The notes: generated by a model from the letters alone, not told the origin. DNA of 64,000 nt from Pseudomonas syringae (GCF_021605415.1 NZ_WKEQ01000021.1:1-64000), one strand, 5' to 3'. Counted from the stretch's first letter, positions 14,370 through 23,294 are shown. Numbers and translations: made by a program.

Positions 14370-15269
14370 TCACTGTGCGCTACGGGCCTTGGCCACGCGC
14401 GAACCGCTTGGGCGGCCCAGCACGGCGCTGATCTGTCGGCCTGCGCCAATCAAGGCGTCCAGGTCGATACCGGTCTCGATACCCAAGCCATTGAGTAGGT
14501 AAACCACGTCTTCCGTCGCAACGTTACCGCTTGCACCTTTGGCATATGGGCAGCCGCCCAGGCCGGCGATAGAGCTGTCGAACACCGCAATGCCTTCGAG
14601 CAGACTGGCGTAAATGTTGGCCATGGCCTGGCCGTAAGTGTCATGGAAATGCCCGGCGAGCCTGTCCCGCGGCACCTGCGCCGATACTACTTCGAACATC
14701 CGCCGGGTCGCGCCGGCCGTGCCGGTGCCGATGGTGTCGCCCAATGACACTTCGTAGCAGCCCATCGCATAGAGTTCTTGGGCGACGCTCGCGACTTGCT
14801 CCGGCGCAACGTCACCTTCATAAGGGCACCCCAGCACGCACGACACGTAACCGCGCACGGTAACGCCATGCTGTTTCGCGGCCTCCATGATCGGCGCAAA
14901 CCGCGCCAGGCTTTCGCTGATCGAGCAGTTGATGTTGCGTTGTGAAAAAGCTTCGGAGGCAGCGGCAAACACCGCGACTTCCTTGACCCCGGCCGCCAGC
15001 GCATCTTCAAAGCCCCGCAGGTTCGGCGCCAGCGCACCGTAGGTCACGCCCGGTTTGCGCTGGATCTGCGCGAACACGTCGGCGGAACCGGCCATTTGCG
15101 GTACCCACTTGGGCGAAACAAAACTGCCGACTTCTATATAGCCCAGGCCGGCGGCGCTCAGTGCGTCGACCAGTTGCACCTTATCGGCGACGCTGATTGG
15201 CTGGGCTTCATTTTGCAGGCCATCGCGCGGGCCGACTTCGATCAGGCGTACTTGGGAAGGGAGGGACAT
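14370..15269 (-). CDS. liuE: hydroxymethylglutaryl-CoA lyase
   Basis: This 299-residue TIM-barrel lyase cleaves HMG-CoA to acetoacetate and acetyl-CoA, the final step of the liu pathway. Visible motifs are EVGPRDGLQNE at the N-terminus, IEVGSFVSPKWVPQM (about residues 40-54), the metal-binding HFHDTYGQA, and the C-terminal catalytic loop GLGGCPYAKGASGNVATED with the reactive cysteine. It follows liuR on the same strand, 57 bp away. It is separated from liuABCD by the oppositely oriented acyl-CoA synthetase gene and the crcY RNA gene, so it must be transcribed with liuR rather than with liuABCD. It is also called MvaB. Confidence 0.96.
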   Translation of the reverse strand: MSLPSQVRLIEVGPRDGLQNEAQPISVADKVQLVDALSAAGLGYIEVGSFVSPKWVPQMAGSADVFAQIQRKPGVTYGALAPNLRGFEDALAAGVKEVAVFAAASEAFSQRNINCSISESLARFAPIMEAAKQHGVTVRGYVSCVLGCPYEGDVAPEQVASVAQELYAMGCYEVSLGDTIGTGTAGATRRMFEVVSAQVPRDRLAGHFHDTYGQAMANIYASLLEGIAVFDSSIAGLGGCPYAKGASGNVATEDVVYLLNGLGIETGIDLDALIGAGRQISAVLGRPSGSRVAKARSAQ

Positions 15270-15326
15270 GGGCTGGACCTGCTGTCATCTGAAAATAGGA
15301 AAAAACCTGTAGGAGCGTATGAGCAA

Positions 15327-15725
15327 TCAAACCACCTGCTGACTCTTGAGCGTCTGCTCCAGCGCCTGCACACAACGCTCTTCGGCGGTATCGAGTTCCA
15401 GTTTCATCTGTTCGATGTCGAGCATCTGCTGCTCAAGCTGTTTCCGGCGCTCGGTAATTTTCGCCAGCATGCTGTTGAGTTGCTTGGTGTTACCGCTGGA
15501 AGGGTCATACAGCTCGATCAGTTCGCGGCATTCGGCGAGGGAGAATCCGATGCGCTTGCCGCGCAGGATCAGCTTCAGGCTGACTTTGTCCCGTGGCGAA
15601 TAGATGCGTTCCTGGCCACGACGCTCGGGGCTGAGCAGGCCTTGCTCTTCATAGAAGCGAATCGCCCGGGTGGTGATGTCCAGCTCGCGGGCGAGATCGG
15701 AAATGCTGTAAGTCTGGCTGCTCAT
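15327..15725 (-). CDS. liuR: MerR-family regulator of liu genes
   Basis: This 132-residue protein has an N-terminal MerR winged helix-turn-helix (about residues 5-75, YSISDLARELDITTRAIRFYEEQGLL and ERIYSPRDKVSLKLILRGKRIGFSL). A long dimerisation coiled coil follows (about residues 80-125, LNSMLAKITERRKQLEQQMLDIEQMKLEL). There is no metal-binding cysteine cluster at the C-terminus. The gene lies upstream of liuE and has a TTGACG-containing palindrome in its own promoter region. The same motif occurs twice upstream of liuA. It therefore probably autoregulates and controls both liu units in response to a branched-chain acyl intermediate. Confidence 0.92.
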   Translation of the reverse strand: MSSQTYSISDLARELDITTRAIRFYEEQGLLSPERRGQERIYSPRDKVSLKLILRGKRIGFSLAECRELIELYDPSSGNTKQLNSMLAKITERRKQLEQQMLDIEQMKLELDTAEERCVQALEQTLKSQQVV

Positions 15726-15768
15726 AAGCGCGCTCGGAAAAAAGTCTTGGCGCTAAGCTAATGGCAGG

Positions 15769-15784
15769 TTGACGTTTACGTCAA
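15769..15784. promoter_or_regulatory. LiuR-type operator upstream of liuR
   Basis: TTGACGTTTACGTCAA is a near-perfect palindrome 43 bp upstream of the liuR start. On the minus strand its TTGACG can serve as a -35, with a TAGCTT-like -10 about 18 bp further on. That long spacer is typical of MerR-controlled promoters. Confidence 0.7.
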
Positions 15785-15832
15785 GGCGAAAAGGTTCCAG
15801 CTTCCAAATCGCCACATTGCGAACTTTTGATC

Positions 15833-16768
15833 TCATGCCTGTTGTTTGTCGATCTTCTTTTCATGTGCCGTCACCTGCTGGCACAACTCGATGATTTGCT
15901 CGCGCATCCAGCGATTGGCCGGATCCTGGTCAGTGCTCTCGTGCCAATACAAATGGGTCTCCACCGGTGGCACATCGTTGACCGGCAGATAAAACGCGTG
16001 CAGTTCATTGCGACGGGCGAAACGTTCCGGCACGGTCATGACCATGTCTGTCTGCTGTAACACCTGGGACGCCATCTGGTAATGCTGCGAACGCAAAGCG
16101 ATCTTGCGCTGAATGCCCATTTTCCCCAGCGCCAGATCGACATGGCCCAACCCGCTGCGGCGGCTGGAAATATGCACATGCGTCATCGACAGATAGTCAT
16201 CCAGGGACAGTTTTTCCTTGCCCGCCAGCGGATGTCCCTTGCGCATGGCGCACACGTAACGGTCTTCCATCAGTTTGACGTGACGTACCTGCGTGTCGGT
16301 ATTGAGCGGCGCATCCACGGCGAAATCCAGACGCCCGGCCGCCAGCTCCTTGGTGGTTTCCCGGCGTTTCGACAGAAAACTTTCGATGATGACGGTGGGC
16401 GCCAAACGGCGCAGGCGCTGGAACAGTGGCGGCAGGATCACCGCTTCGGTGAGGTCGGTCATGCTGATGCGGTAGGTCTTCGCCGCCTGCGACGGGGTGA
16501 AGATGCGGCTTTCCTGCACGGACACCCGCAGCAGGGACAGCGCGTTACGCACCGGGCCGATGATGTTCTGCGCCATCGGCGTCGGCACCATGCCTTGGGC
16601 GGTGCGCACGAACAGCGGATCGTTGAAGGTCTCGCGCAACCGCGCCAGCGCGTTCGACACCGCCGGCTGAGTAATGCCGACGATCTGCCCGGCGCGGGTC
16701 AGGTTCGCCTCGGTGTAGATCGCGTCGAAGACGATGAAAAGGTTGAGGTCGACCTTGCTCAGATTCAT
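15833..16768 (-). CDS. LysR-family transcriptional regulator
   Basis: This 311-residue regulator has an N-terminal winged helix-turn-helix (about residues 3-62, NLTRAGQIVGITQPAVSNALARLRETFNDPLF) and a substrate-binding-like effector domain (about residues 90-300). The ATG at 16768 (MNLSKVDLN) is used because the LysR domain starts there; the upstream in-frame extension is basic and unconserved in appearance. It is divergent from an acyl-CoA dehydrogenase gene, its likely target. An inverted repeat lies just upstream of its start. The effector is unknown, possibly an acyl-CoA or the parent acid. Confidence 0.88.
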   Translation of the reverse strand: MNLSKVDLNLFIVFDAIYTEANLTRAGQIVGITQPAVSNALARLRETFNDPLFVRTAQGMVPTPMAQNIIGPVRNALSLLRVSVQESRIFTPSQAAKTYRISMTDLTEAVILPPLFQRLRRLAPTVIIESFLSKRRETTKELAAGRLDFAVDAPLNTDTQVRHVKLMEDRYVCAMRKGHPLAGKEKLSLDDYLSMTHVHISSRRSGLGHVDLALGKMGIQRKIALRSQHYQMASQVLQQTDMVMTVPERFARRNELHAFYLPVNDVPPVETHLYWHESTDQDPANRWMREQIIELCQQVTAHEKKIDKQQA

Positions 16769-16814
16769 GACGCGTTTTCTCTTGTTATGTGGGCGAAATG
16801 GCTTTGACGATAAG

Positions 16815-16829
16815 CCGATCATATATCGG
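16815..16829. promoter_or_regulatory. inverted repeat in the LysR/acyl-CoA dehydrogenase intergenic region
   Basis: CCGAT and ATCGG arms are separated by CATAT. An overlapping wider pair, ATCA...TGAT, spans 16818-16833. This is the position and AT-centred form expected for a LysR-type box between divergent genes. Specific binding is inference. Confidence 0.4.
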
Positions 16830-16934
16830 TGATGAATGTTAATACACGCTGAGAATAGGCTAGGTAAATTTTCGTAGCTGCTCTAGCATCCATTTCATGA
16901 CCTGAACAACCTCCCAAAAAGAAGGTAGCTGCCC

Positions 16935-18164
16935 ATGGATTTCGCTTATTCGCCCAAGGTGCAAGAACTGCGTGAGCGCGTGACCGCGTTCATGGATACC
17001 TACGTTTACCCGGCCGAAGCCGTGTTCGAGCGCCAGGTTGCCGAAGGCGATCGCTGGCAGCCGACGGCGATCATGGAAGAGCTGAAAGCCCGGGCGAAAG
17101 CCGAAGGCCTGTGGAATCTGTTTCTGCCCGAATCGAAACTCGGCGCAGGCCTGACCAACCTTGAATACGCGCCGCTGGCCGAGATCATGGGCCGCTCGTT
17201 GCTTGGCCCTGAGCCCTTCAATTGCTCGGCACCGGACACCGGCAACATGGAAGTGCTGGTGCGTTATGCCAATGAAGAACAGAAACAGCGTTGGCTCGAA
17301 CCGCTGCTGCGCGGCGAGATCCGCTCGGCCTTCGCCATGACCGAGCCGGACGTCGCGTCCTCCGATGCCACCAACATGGCCGCCCGTGCTGAGCGCGATG
17401 GCGACGAATGGGTCATCAACGGTAAGAAATGGTGGACGTCCGGCGCTTGCGATCCGCGTTGCAAAATTCTCATCTTCATGGGCTTGAGCAATCCGGATGC
17501 GCCGCGCCACGCCCAGCACTCGATGATTCTGGTGCCGGTGGATACGCCTGGTGTGAAGATCGTCCGTCCACTGCCGGTGTTCGGTTACGACGATGCCCCC
17601 CACGGTCACGCCGAAGTGCTGTTCGACAATGTGCGAGTGCCGTACGAAAACGTACTGCTGGGCGAAGGACGCGGATTCGAAATCGCCCAAGGTCGCCTCG
17701 GCCCGGGCCGGATTCACCACTGCATGCGTTCGATCGGCATGGCCGAGCGGGCGCTGGAACTGATGTGCAAACGTTCGGTAAGCCGCAGCGCATTCGGCAA
17801 ACCGTTGGCGCGCCTGGGCGGTAACGTCGACAAAATTGCCGACTCGCGCATGGAAATCGACATGGCTCGCCTGCTGACGCTCAAAGCGGCATACATGATG
17901 GATACCGTCGGTAACAAAGTGGCGAAAAGCGAAATCGCCCAGATCAAGGTTGTTGCACCGAATGTGGCGTTGCGCGTAATCGACCGGGCGATTCAGATGC
18001 ATGGCGGGGCAGGGGTGTCTAACGATTTCCCGCTGGCTTATATGTACGCCATGCAACGCACACTGCGCCTGGCCGATGGTCCGGACGAAGTGCACCGCGC
18101 AGCCATCGGCAAATTCGAAATCGGCAAATATGTGCCGAAGGAAATGCTGCGCAGCGAACGCTGA
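16935..18164 (+). CDS. acyl-CoA dehydrogenase family protein
   Basis: This 409-residue flavoprotein has the acyl-CoA dehydrogenase layout: an N-terminal helical domain, a central beta domain with AFAMTEPDVASSDATN (about residues 134-149) and ADRVMEI-like C-terminal helices ending in AIQMHGGAGVSNDFPLAYMYAMQR. It is longer than LiuA and diverges from it, resembling the group acting on medium- or long-chain or unusual acyl-CoAs. The substrate cannot be inferred from sequence. It is alone on its strand and divergent from a LysR regulator. A short perfect REP hairpin follows, between it and the convergent substrate-binding/OmpA gene. Confidence 0.9.
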   Translation: MDFAYSPKVQELRERVTAFMDTYVYPAEAVFERQVAEGDRWQPTAIMEELKARAKAEGLWNLFLPESKLGAGLTNLEYAPLAEIMGRSLLGPEPFNCSAPDTGNMEVLVRYANEEQKQRWLEPLLRGEIRSAFAMTEPDVASSDATNMAARAERDGDEWVINGKKWWTSGACDPRCKILIFMGLSNPDAPRHAQHSMILVPVDTPGVKIVRPLPVFGYDDAPHGHAEVLFDNVRVPYENVLLGEGRGFEIAQGRLGPGRIHHCMRSIGMAERALELMCKRSVSRSAFGKPLARLGGNVDKIADSRMEIDMARLLTLKAAYMMDTVGNKVAKSEIAQIKVVAPNVALRVIDRAIQMHGGAGVSNDFPLAYMYAMQRTLRLADGPDEVHRAAIGKFEIGKYVPKEMLRSER

Positions 18165-18174
18165 TTACCCAATG

Positions 18175-18207
18175 GGATCGTTCCCACGCAGAGCATGGGA
18201 ACGATCC
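18175..18207. repeat. REP hairpin, GATCGTTCCCA family
   Basis: GGATCGTTCCCA (18175-18186) and TGGGAACGATCC (18196-18207) are exact inverse arms. The element lies between two convergent genes and is related to copies at 26980-27093 and 32000-32045. It may also act as a terminator. Confidence 0.8.
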
Positions 18208-18216
18208 TGAGGTGAA

Positions 18217-19533
18217 TCAATGTACCCACACCTCAACCCGTCGATTTTTGATCCGTCCCTCATCGGCGCTGTTCGCCGCCACCGGCATCAGTGCGCCGAA
18301 GCCGCGCACTTCGCGCAACACCACGCCGTTCTTCACCAATTCCCGTCGCACCGCCATGGCCCGCAGCTTCGACAGCAGGTCAGCCCGTGCCGGATCGTCC
18401 TTGGCATCGCCGAACCCCACCAGCGTTACCTCGCGATCAGTCTTGTTGTGGCGCTTTATATAGTCGAGCACTCGCGCCAAATCCTGGCGGGCCTTGTTGT
18501 CGAGGATGGCGCTGCCTTCTTCGAATCGGAAATTCACCGTCAGACGTTGGGCATGACGGCTGAGGGACTGATAACCCTCCGGCATCAGCGCATTCGGCGT
18601 CACCGCGATGGCCTGGATGGTCTGGGCGATAAACCCGTTGCTTGCAACAATCGTCTGGCCTTGAGGACTTTGTGCAAACGCCACCAACGCCTTCGCCCAA
18701 AGGTTCTTGCTGTCGGGCGGTAGATAAAAGAACAACCGCCGCGACAGCGGATAATCTTCGGTGGCGATCAAGCTGTTCAGCGGCAACATCGCTTGGGATT
18801 GCCCGTCGGCAATTGCCACTGCCTTAGCCTGGCGAACGTAGGGCAAACCGATGAACCCGATGGCTTGTGGATCGCTGCTCACGGCGTCGGATAATTGCTC
18901 GCTGGATTCAAAGCGTTTCGCCGCGCTACTCAGAACCTTCCCACGCTGGGCGAGGACAAGCTCCTTAAATGTGTCGTATGTGCCGGACTGATCATCCCGC
19001 GCATACAAATGAATCGTCCCACCGCTGCCACCGACGTTTTCCCAGGTCTTGGCCTCGCCGCTGAAAATCCGCGCGAGTTGCTCGGTGTCGAGTTGTTGCA
19101 GGGGGTTGTCGGGATGAAGAATGATCGCCAGGCCGTCGATGGCGATGACCTGTTCGGCGGTGGGACTTTTCAGGTCGCCGAGGGATTGCAGGGCGAGCAA
19201 TTCGCTGTCCTTGATCGGCCGGGAAGAGGCAGCGAGATCGGCTTCGGCGGATTTCAGCGCGGTGAAACCGGTGCTTGAGCCGTGAGCGGCGATGTCCACT
19301 GCGATCCGCTGACCGTCTGCGGTTTGCCCGACGACGCGTTGTTCGTTGGCGTTGTCGGGTGCTTCGCGATGAATTTTCAGCAGGCCCCGTTCCTGCATCA
19401 GCCCTTCGACCAGCGCCGGGCCGAGCGCTGCGCCAATGGTGTTGGAGCCCTGAATGCGCAGCACAGCGTCGGCCGATACCGCCCAGGGCAGCCATGCGCT
19501 GAAAAGAAAAAAGAACAAAACACGCACGCGCAT
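18217..19533 (-). CDS. phosphate-type substrate-binding domain fused to OmpA-like domain
   Basis: This 438-residue exported protein has a signal peptide (MRVRVLFFFLFSAWLPWAVSADA). A PstS-like periplasmic binding domain spans about residues 25-300: IQGSNTIG at the start, then LAIILHPDNPL, LARIFSGEAKTWENV and DDQSGTYDTFKELVL. The C-terminal OmpA-type peptidoglycan-associating domain spans about residues 325-438 (VNFRFEEGSAILDNKARQDLARVLDYIKRHNK, ending in NRRVEVWVH). The start at 19533 puts the signal peptide at the N-terminus. No phosphate transporter genes are nearby, so a sensing, scavenging or envelope-anchoring role is more likely than transport. Confidence 0.88.
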   Translation of the reverse strand: MRVRVLFFFLFSAWLPWAVSADAVLRIQGSNTIGAALGPALVEGLMQERGLLKIHREAPDNANEQRVVGQTADGQRIAVDIAAHGSSTGFTALKSAEADLAASSRPIKDSELLALQSLGDLKSPTAEQVIAIDGLAIILHPDNPLQQLDTEQLARIFSGEAKTWENVGGSGGTIHLYARDDQSGTYDTFKELVLAQRGKVLSSAAKRFESSEQLSDAVSSDPQAIGFIGLPYVRQAKAVAIADGQSQAMLPLNSLIATEDYPLSRRLFFYLPPDSKNLWAKALVAFAQSPQGQTIVASNGFIAQTIQAIAVTPNALMPEGYQSLSRHAQRLTVNFRFEEGSAILDNKARQDLARVLDYIKRHNKTDREVTLVGFGDAKDDPARADLLSKLRAMAVRRELVKNGVVLREVRGFGALMPVAANSADEGRIKNRRVEVWVH

Positions 19534-19610
19534 GCCGGCACCGATCGCAGCCAAGGGGATTGCCGGGGAGATTAAGTCAGACGCATGACCGAAAGATGAC
19601 AGCGACCGAA

Positions 19611-19702
19611 CTGTAGGCATGAGCCTGCTCGCGATAGCGGTGTGCCAGAAACAGATGCGCAAATTGACACACCGGTATCGCGAGCAGGTTCACTCCTACA
19701 AG
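19611..19702. repeat. paired REP-like element
   Basis: Arms CTGTAGGCATGAGCCTGCTC and its inverse GAGCAGGTTCACTCCTACA enclose a second imperfect pair, GGTGTG and CACACC. The element lies between the OmpA-fusion gene and xthA and belongs to the GTAGGAGCGAGC family. Confidence 0.75.
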
Positions 19703-19708
19703 GTGAAT

Positions 19709-20521
19709 TCAGCTCAGTTCAAGCCAGATCGGCGCATGATCCGAGGGTTTTTCCATGCCGCGCAGTTCGTAATCAACGCCCGCTGCCTTGACTCGTGGCA
19801 ACAGACCGTGGGAGGCAAGAATCACGTCGATACGCAAACCACGCTTGGGGTTGTCCTCGAACCCACGGCTGCGGTAGTCGAACCAACTGAAGATGTCAGT
19901 CACGTCCGGATTCAGGTGGCGATAGCTGTCGGTCAGCCCCCAGTTTTTCAGGCGGGCCATCCACTCACGCTCTTCCGGCAGGAAACTGCATTTGCCGGTT
20001 TTCAGCCAGCGCTTCATGTTGTCCGGGCCGATGCCGATGTCGCAGTCTTCCGGGGAAATGTTCACATCGCCCATCACCACGATCGGTTGCTCGTTGTGGA
20101 ACTGGCTTTCCAGCAACGTTTGCAGGTCGCTGTAGAAGCGCTGCTTGGCCGGGAATTTGGTCGGATGGTCACGGCTTTCGCCCTGTGGGAAGTAGCCGTT
20201 CATGATTGTCACCGGCACACCGTTGGCGTCGGCGTAAGTGCCCCAGATGAAACGACGCTGGGCGTCTTCTTCGTCGGTGGCGAAACCTTTGTGCAGGGCA
20301 ATCGGTTCCTGACGGGAGAGCAGGGCGACACCGTAATGGCCCTTCTGGCCGTGGAAATAAACGTGATAGCCCAAGGCCCGAACTTCTTCGAGCGGGAATT
20401 GATCGTCGTGTACCTTGGTTTCCTGCAAGCCAATGACGTCCGGCTGATGTTTTTCGATCAGCGCTGCCAGCTGATGCGGACGGGCGCGCAGTCCGTTGAT
20501 GTTGAAGGAAACGATCTTCAT
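19709..20521 (-). CDS. xthA: exodeoxyribonuclease III
   Basis: This 270-residue endonuclease/exonuclease/phosphatase-fold enzyme repairs abasic sites and 3' blocking ends in DNA. Motifs visible are MKIVSFNINGLRAR at the N-terminus, GLQETKVHDDQFP with the metal-binding glutamate (about residue 34), VMGDVNISPEDCDIG, RIDVILASH and the C-terminal KPSDHAPIWLEL with the catalytic histidine. The length matches E. coli exonuclease III (268). ATG 20521 is the family start; an upstream in-frame ATG adds an unsupported extension. It is monocistronic. Confidence 0.96.
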   Translation of the reverse strand: MKIVSFNINGLRARPHQLAALIEKHQPDVIGLQETKVHDDQFPLEEVRALGYHVYFHGQKGHYGVALLSRQEPIALHKGFATDEEDAQRRFIWGTYADANGVPVTIMNGYFPQGESRDHPTKFPAKQRFYSDLQTLLESQFHNEQPIVVMGDVNISPEDCDIGIGPDNMKRWLKTGKCSFLPEEREWMARLKNWGLTDSYRHLNPDVTDIFSWFDYRSRGFEDNPKRGLRIDVILASHGLLPRVKAAGVDYELRGMEKPSDHAPIWLELS

Positions 20522-20633
20522 GGTCGGCAGTCCTGGCAAAAGGGCGATGCTAGCTGACATGTAGGATCGGGGCCAGTGTGGGGTGAGCCGATTCGCCTTG
20601 TCCTGTCAGATTTCGGGTGAGTCTTGTGTGCCC

Positions 20634-20725
20634 CATCGCTGGCAAGCCAGCTCCCACAATGATCGTGTCGTGCATCAGATCTGTGACCACTGCAAAAACT
20701 TGTGGGAGCTGGCTTGCCAGCGATG
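20634..20725. repeat. 25-bp perfect inverted repeat upstream of the GNAT gene
   Basis: The arms at 20634-20658 and 20701-20725 are exact inverses, with core GGCAAGCCAGCTCCCACA, separated by a 42-bp spacer. This is a third intergenic repeat type in the window, not seen elsewhere in it. Confidence 0.8.
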
Positions 20726-20850
20726 AGGCCCGCCCGGTCGATGAAGATTCGAGATTGGTCTATACCTGTCGGGGAACTGCGCCATCACTCAAAGGTTCGT
20801 ACCAACAAGAGCGCAGCCATTTGAGCCGTGCCCCGGGGAGAATCACTGTC

Positions 20851-21501
20851 ATGCCTGAAACCTCGACCGCCATCGCCGACATTCATATGCTCGATCGCGG
20901 CTATTCCCGCGAAGCCAGATCCTTGCTGTATCAGGCCTACCGCCACGAACCGACCTTCAGCTATCTGTTCGAGTCCGAGCGTCCCGGTTATGAACAGCGC
21001 GTTCGCGCGACTGTGCGGGAATTGGTCAAGCAACACTTTCTCCAGGATCTGCCGGCCATCGGCCTGTTGGTCAATGACCGTTTGATCGGCATCGCGCTGA
21101 TCGCGCCGCCGCAACGGCGCCTGGGCATCACCGAGAGCTGGGCCTGGCGGCTGCGCATGGTGCTTAGCACCGGGTTTCGCTGCACCCGCCGCTACCTCGA
21201 CTATCATGCGGCGGTGGCTGCCTGCGCACCCTCCGATGCGGTGCATGTTTTGCCGCTGCTGGGGGTTCACCCGCAATTTCAGGGCAAGCATTTCGGTGAG
21301 CAATTGTTGCAAGCGGTGCACAACTGGTGCGCGGTCGACGAAAACTCCCAAGGGGTGATGCTCGACACCGGCAACCCGCGTTATCTGGAGTTCTACAAGC
21401 GTCAGGGTTACGAAGAGGTCGGCGAGGTTGCCGTCGGGCCGGTGCGCGAGCATGTGTTTTTTCACGCCAACCCGCAGGTGTTACAAACAGCCATGGCATA
21501 G
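20851..21501 (+). CDS. GNAT-family N-acetyltransferase
   Basis: This 216-residue GNAT protein has an acetyl-CoA-binding motif A in LPLLGVHPQFQGKHFGEQLLQAV (about residues 134-156). A motif-B-like stretch, MLDTGNPRYLEFYKRQGYEEVGEVAVG, follows. The ATG at 20851 follows a GGGGAG ribosome-binding site. The substrate is not identifiable. It lies 65 bp upstream of tamA on the same strand, perhaps sharing transcription, but a functional connection to outer-membrane assembly is not evident. Confidence 0.85.
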   Translation: MPETSTAIADIHMLDRGYSREARSLLYQAYRHEPTFSYLFESERPGYEQRVRATVRELVKQHFLQDLPAIGLLVNDRLIGIALIAPPQRRLGITESWAWRLRMVLSTGFRCTRRYLDYHAAVAACAPSDAVHVLPLLGVHPQFQGKHFGEQLLQAVHNWCAVDENSQGVMLDTGNPRYLEFYKRQGYEEVGEVAVGPVREHVFFHANPQVLQTAMA

Positions 21502-21566
21502 CGGTCGAACTTTCCCGGCAGGTCAGGCTCTATCACGCTCCCAAGCTCGTGTTAGCATCCGCGCCT

Positions 21567-23294
21567 ATGAAGTTTCCAGGAAGATTTACCAGTGGCGCGC
21601 TCCTGCTGTTAACCAGCTGCGCGGCACTGGCGCAAAGTGAATTGGATGTGCGGATCAAACCGTCCAACGATGAACTCAAGGCCAATATAGAAGGCTATAT
21701 CGGCAGTCTCGGCGATCGTGACGAAGAAGCCCTTGAGCGCTTCAGTCGCGGTGCCGAAGAGCAGGCGCGCAAGGCCGCGCAGGCCTTGGGTTATTACCAG
21801 CCGCAGATCGAAACCGAAGTGAAAGGCGGCAAGGATCCGCGTCTGGTGCTGAAGATCGACCCTGGCGAGCCGATCCGCTTGCGCAACGTGACCATCCGCG
21901 TCGACGGCCCGGCGGCCTCGCAGAAAACCTTTCGTGTCCCTAAAGCTGACGTGCTCAAATCCGGCGCGGTGCTTAATCACGGTCGTTATGAAGACGCCAA
22001 ACGACTGATCCAGAATCAGGCTTCACGCTACGGCTATTTCAGTGGGCATTTCACCAGCCAGAAGTTGTTGCTCGACCCACGTGCCGGTATCGCCGACGTC
22101 GAGTTGGTTTACGAAAGTGGCCCGCGCTACGCGTTAGGCAAAGTCAATTTCGAGGGCGACACACCGTTTGACGAAGACCTGCTGCAACGCATGGTGCCGT
22201 TCAAGACCGGCGAGCCGTATGACTCGGAACTGATCGCCGAACTCAACCAGGCTTTGCAATCGAGCGGATACTTCGAAGGCGTGCGTGTGGACGCCGCGCC
22301 GACTGCGGCAAAAGAACAGACCATTCCGGTCGCGGTCAAACTCGAGACCCGCAAGCCGCGCACCATGGGCCTGGGCTTGGGTTACTCCACCGACGTCGGC
22401 CCGCGCGTCAAGGCCAACTGGACCCGCCACTGGGTCAATCCGCAAGGCCACAGTTATGGCTGGGAAGCCGAATTGTCGGCGCCTCGGCAGAACGTCGGGC
22501 TGTTTTACGACATCCCGCTCGATCCGCCGCTGACCGACAAACTGCGTTGGGCCGGCGGTTATCAATTCGAAGACATCGATGGCTCCGACACGTCGAGCAA
22601 ACTGCTGACCTTCGGCCCTGAGTGGCATAGCAAGTTGCCCAGCGGCTGGCAGCGGGTGATCTCGCTGAAATGGCAGCACGAAGAATACGAACTCGGCGAT
22701 GACTCCGGCCTCAGCACCTTGTTGATGCCCGGTATCAGTTATTCCTACTTGAAAAGCGACAACCGTATCGACCCGCACAACGGCTATCGCCTGAGCTTCG
22801 AAAGCAAAGTGGCAAAGGAAGGGCTGGGTTCCGACACAAACCTTTTATATGGCACCGCGCTGGTCAAAGGCCTGACCACGGTGTTCGACAAACACCGTTT
22901 GCTCGGTCGCGTACAGGTTGGCGGCAGCGCCACCAACGGTTACAAGTCGGTGCCGCCGTCGCTGCGGTTTTTCGCCGGTGGCGATCAGAGCGTGCGTGGC
23001 TACGACTATCAGAGCCTGTCGCCGGAGAACTCCGATGGCGACCGCATCGGTGGCCGCTACATGGTCGCTGGCAGCGTCGAGTATCAATATTCAATCGCCG
23101 AAAAATGGCGGGTGGCGACGTTCGTCGACCAGGGCAACTCCTTCAACAACCTCGAACTGCCGAACCTCAAGACCGGGGTCGGTATCGGTGTGCGCTGGGT
23201 GTCTCCGGTGGGGCCGATCCGCCTCGACCTGGCCCATGCGCTCGACGACGACGGCGGCATCCGGCTGCACTTTTCCATGGGGCCTGAGCTGTGA
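21567..23294 (+). CDS. tamA: translocation and assembly module outer-membrane protein
   Basis: This 575-residue Omp85-family protein has a signal peptide (about residues 1-23, GALLLLTSCAALAQ). Three POTRA domains span about 25-265 (ELDVRIKPSNDELKANIEGYI at the start). A 16-strand barrel follows, with the Omp85 motif GGDQSVRGYDY from about residue 471 and a terminal phenylalanine-rich strand (IRLHFSMGPEL). With TamB it forms the translocation and assembly module, implicated in outer-membrane protein assembly and phospholipid transport. Its stop overlaps the tamB start by 4 nt. Confidence 0.95.
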   Translation: MKFPGRFTSGALLLLTSCAALAQSELDVRIKPSNDELKANIEGYIGSLGDRDEEALERFSRGAEEQARKAAQALGYYQPQIETEVKGGKDPRLVLKIDPGEPIRLRNVTIRVDGPAASQKTFRVPKADVLKSGAVLNHGRYEDAKRLIQNQASRYGYFSGHFTSQKLLLDPRAGIADVELVYESGPRYALGKVNFEGDTPFDEDLLQRMVPFKTGEPYDSELIAELNQALQSSGYFEGVRVDAAPTAAKEQTIPVAVKLETRKPRTMGLGLGYSTDVGPRVKANWTRHWVNPQGHSYGWEAELSAPRQNVGLFYDIPLDPPLTDKLRWAGGYQFEDIDGSDTSSKLLTFGPEWHSKLPSGWQRVISLKWQHEEYELGDDSGLSTLLMPGISYSYLKSDNRIDPHNGYRLSFESKVAKEGLGSDTNLLYGTALVKGLTTVFDKHRLLGRVQVGGSATNGYKSVPPSLRFFAGGDQSVRGYDYQSLSPENSDGDRIGGRYMVAGSVEYQYSIAEKWRVATFVDQGNSFNNLELPNLKTGVGIGVRWVSPVGPIRLDLAHALDDDGGIRLHFSMGPEL

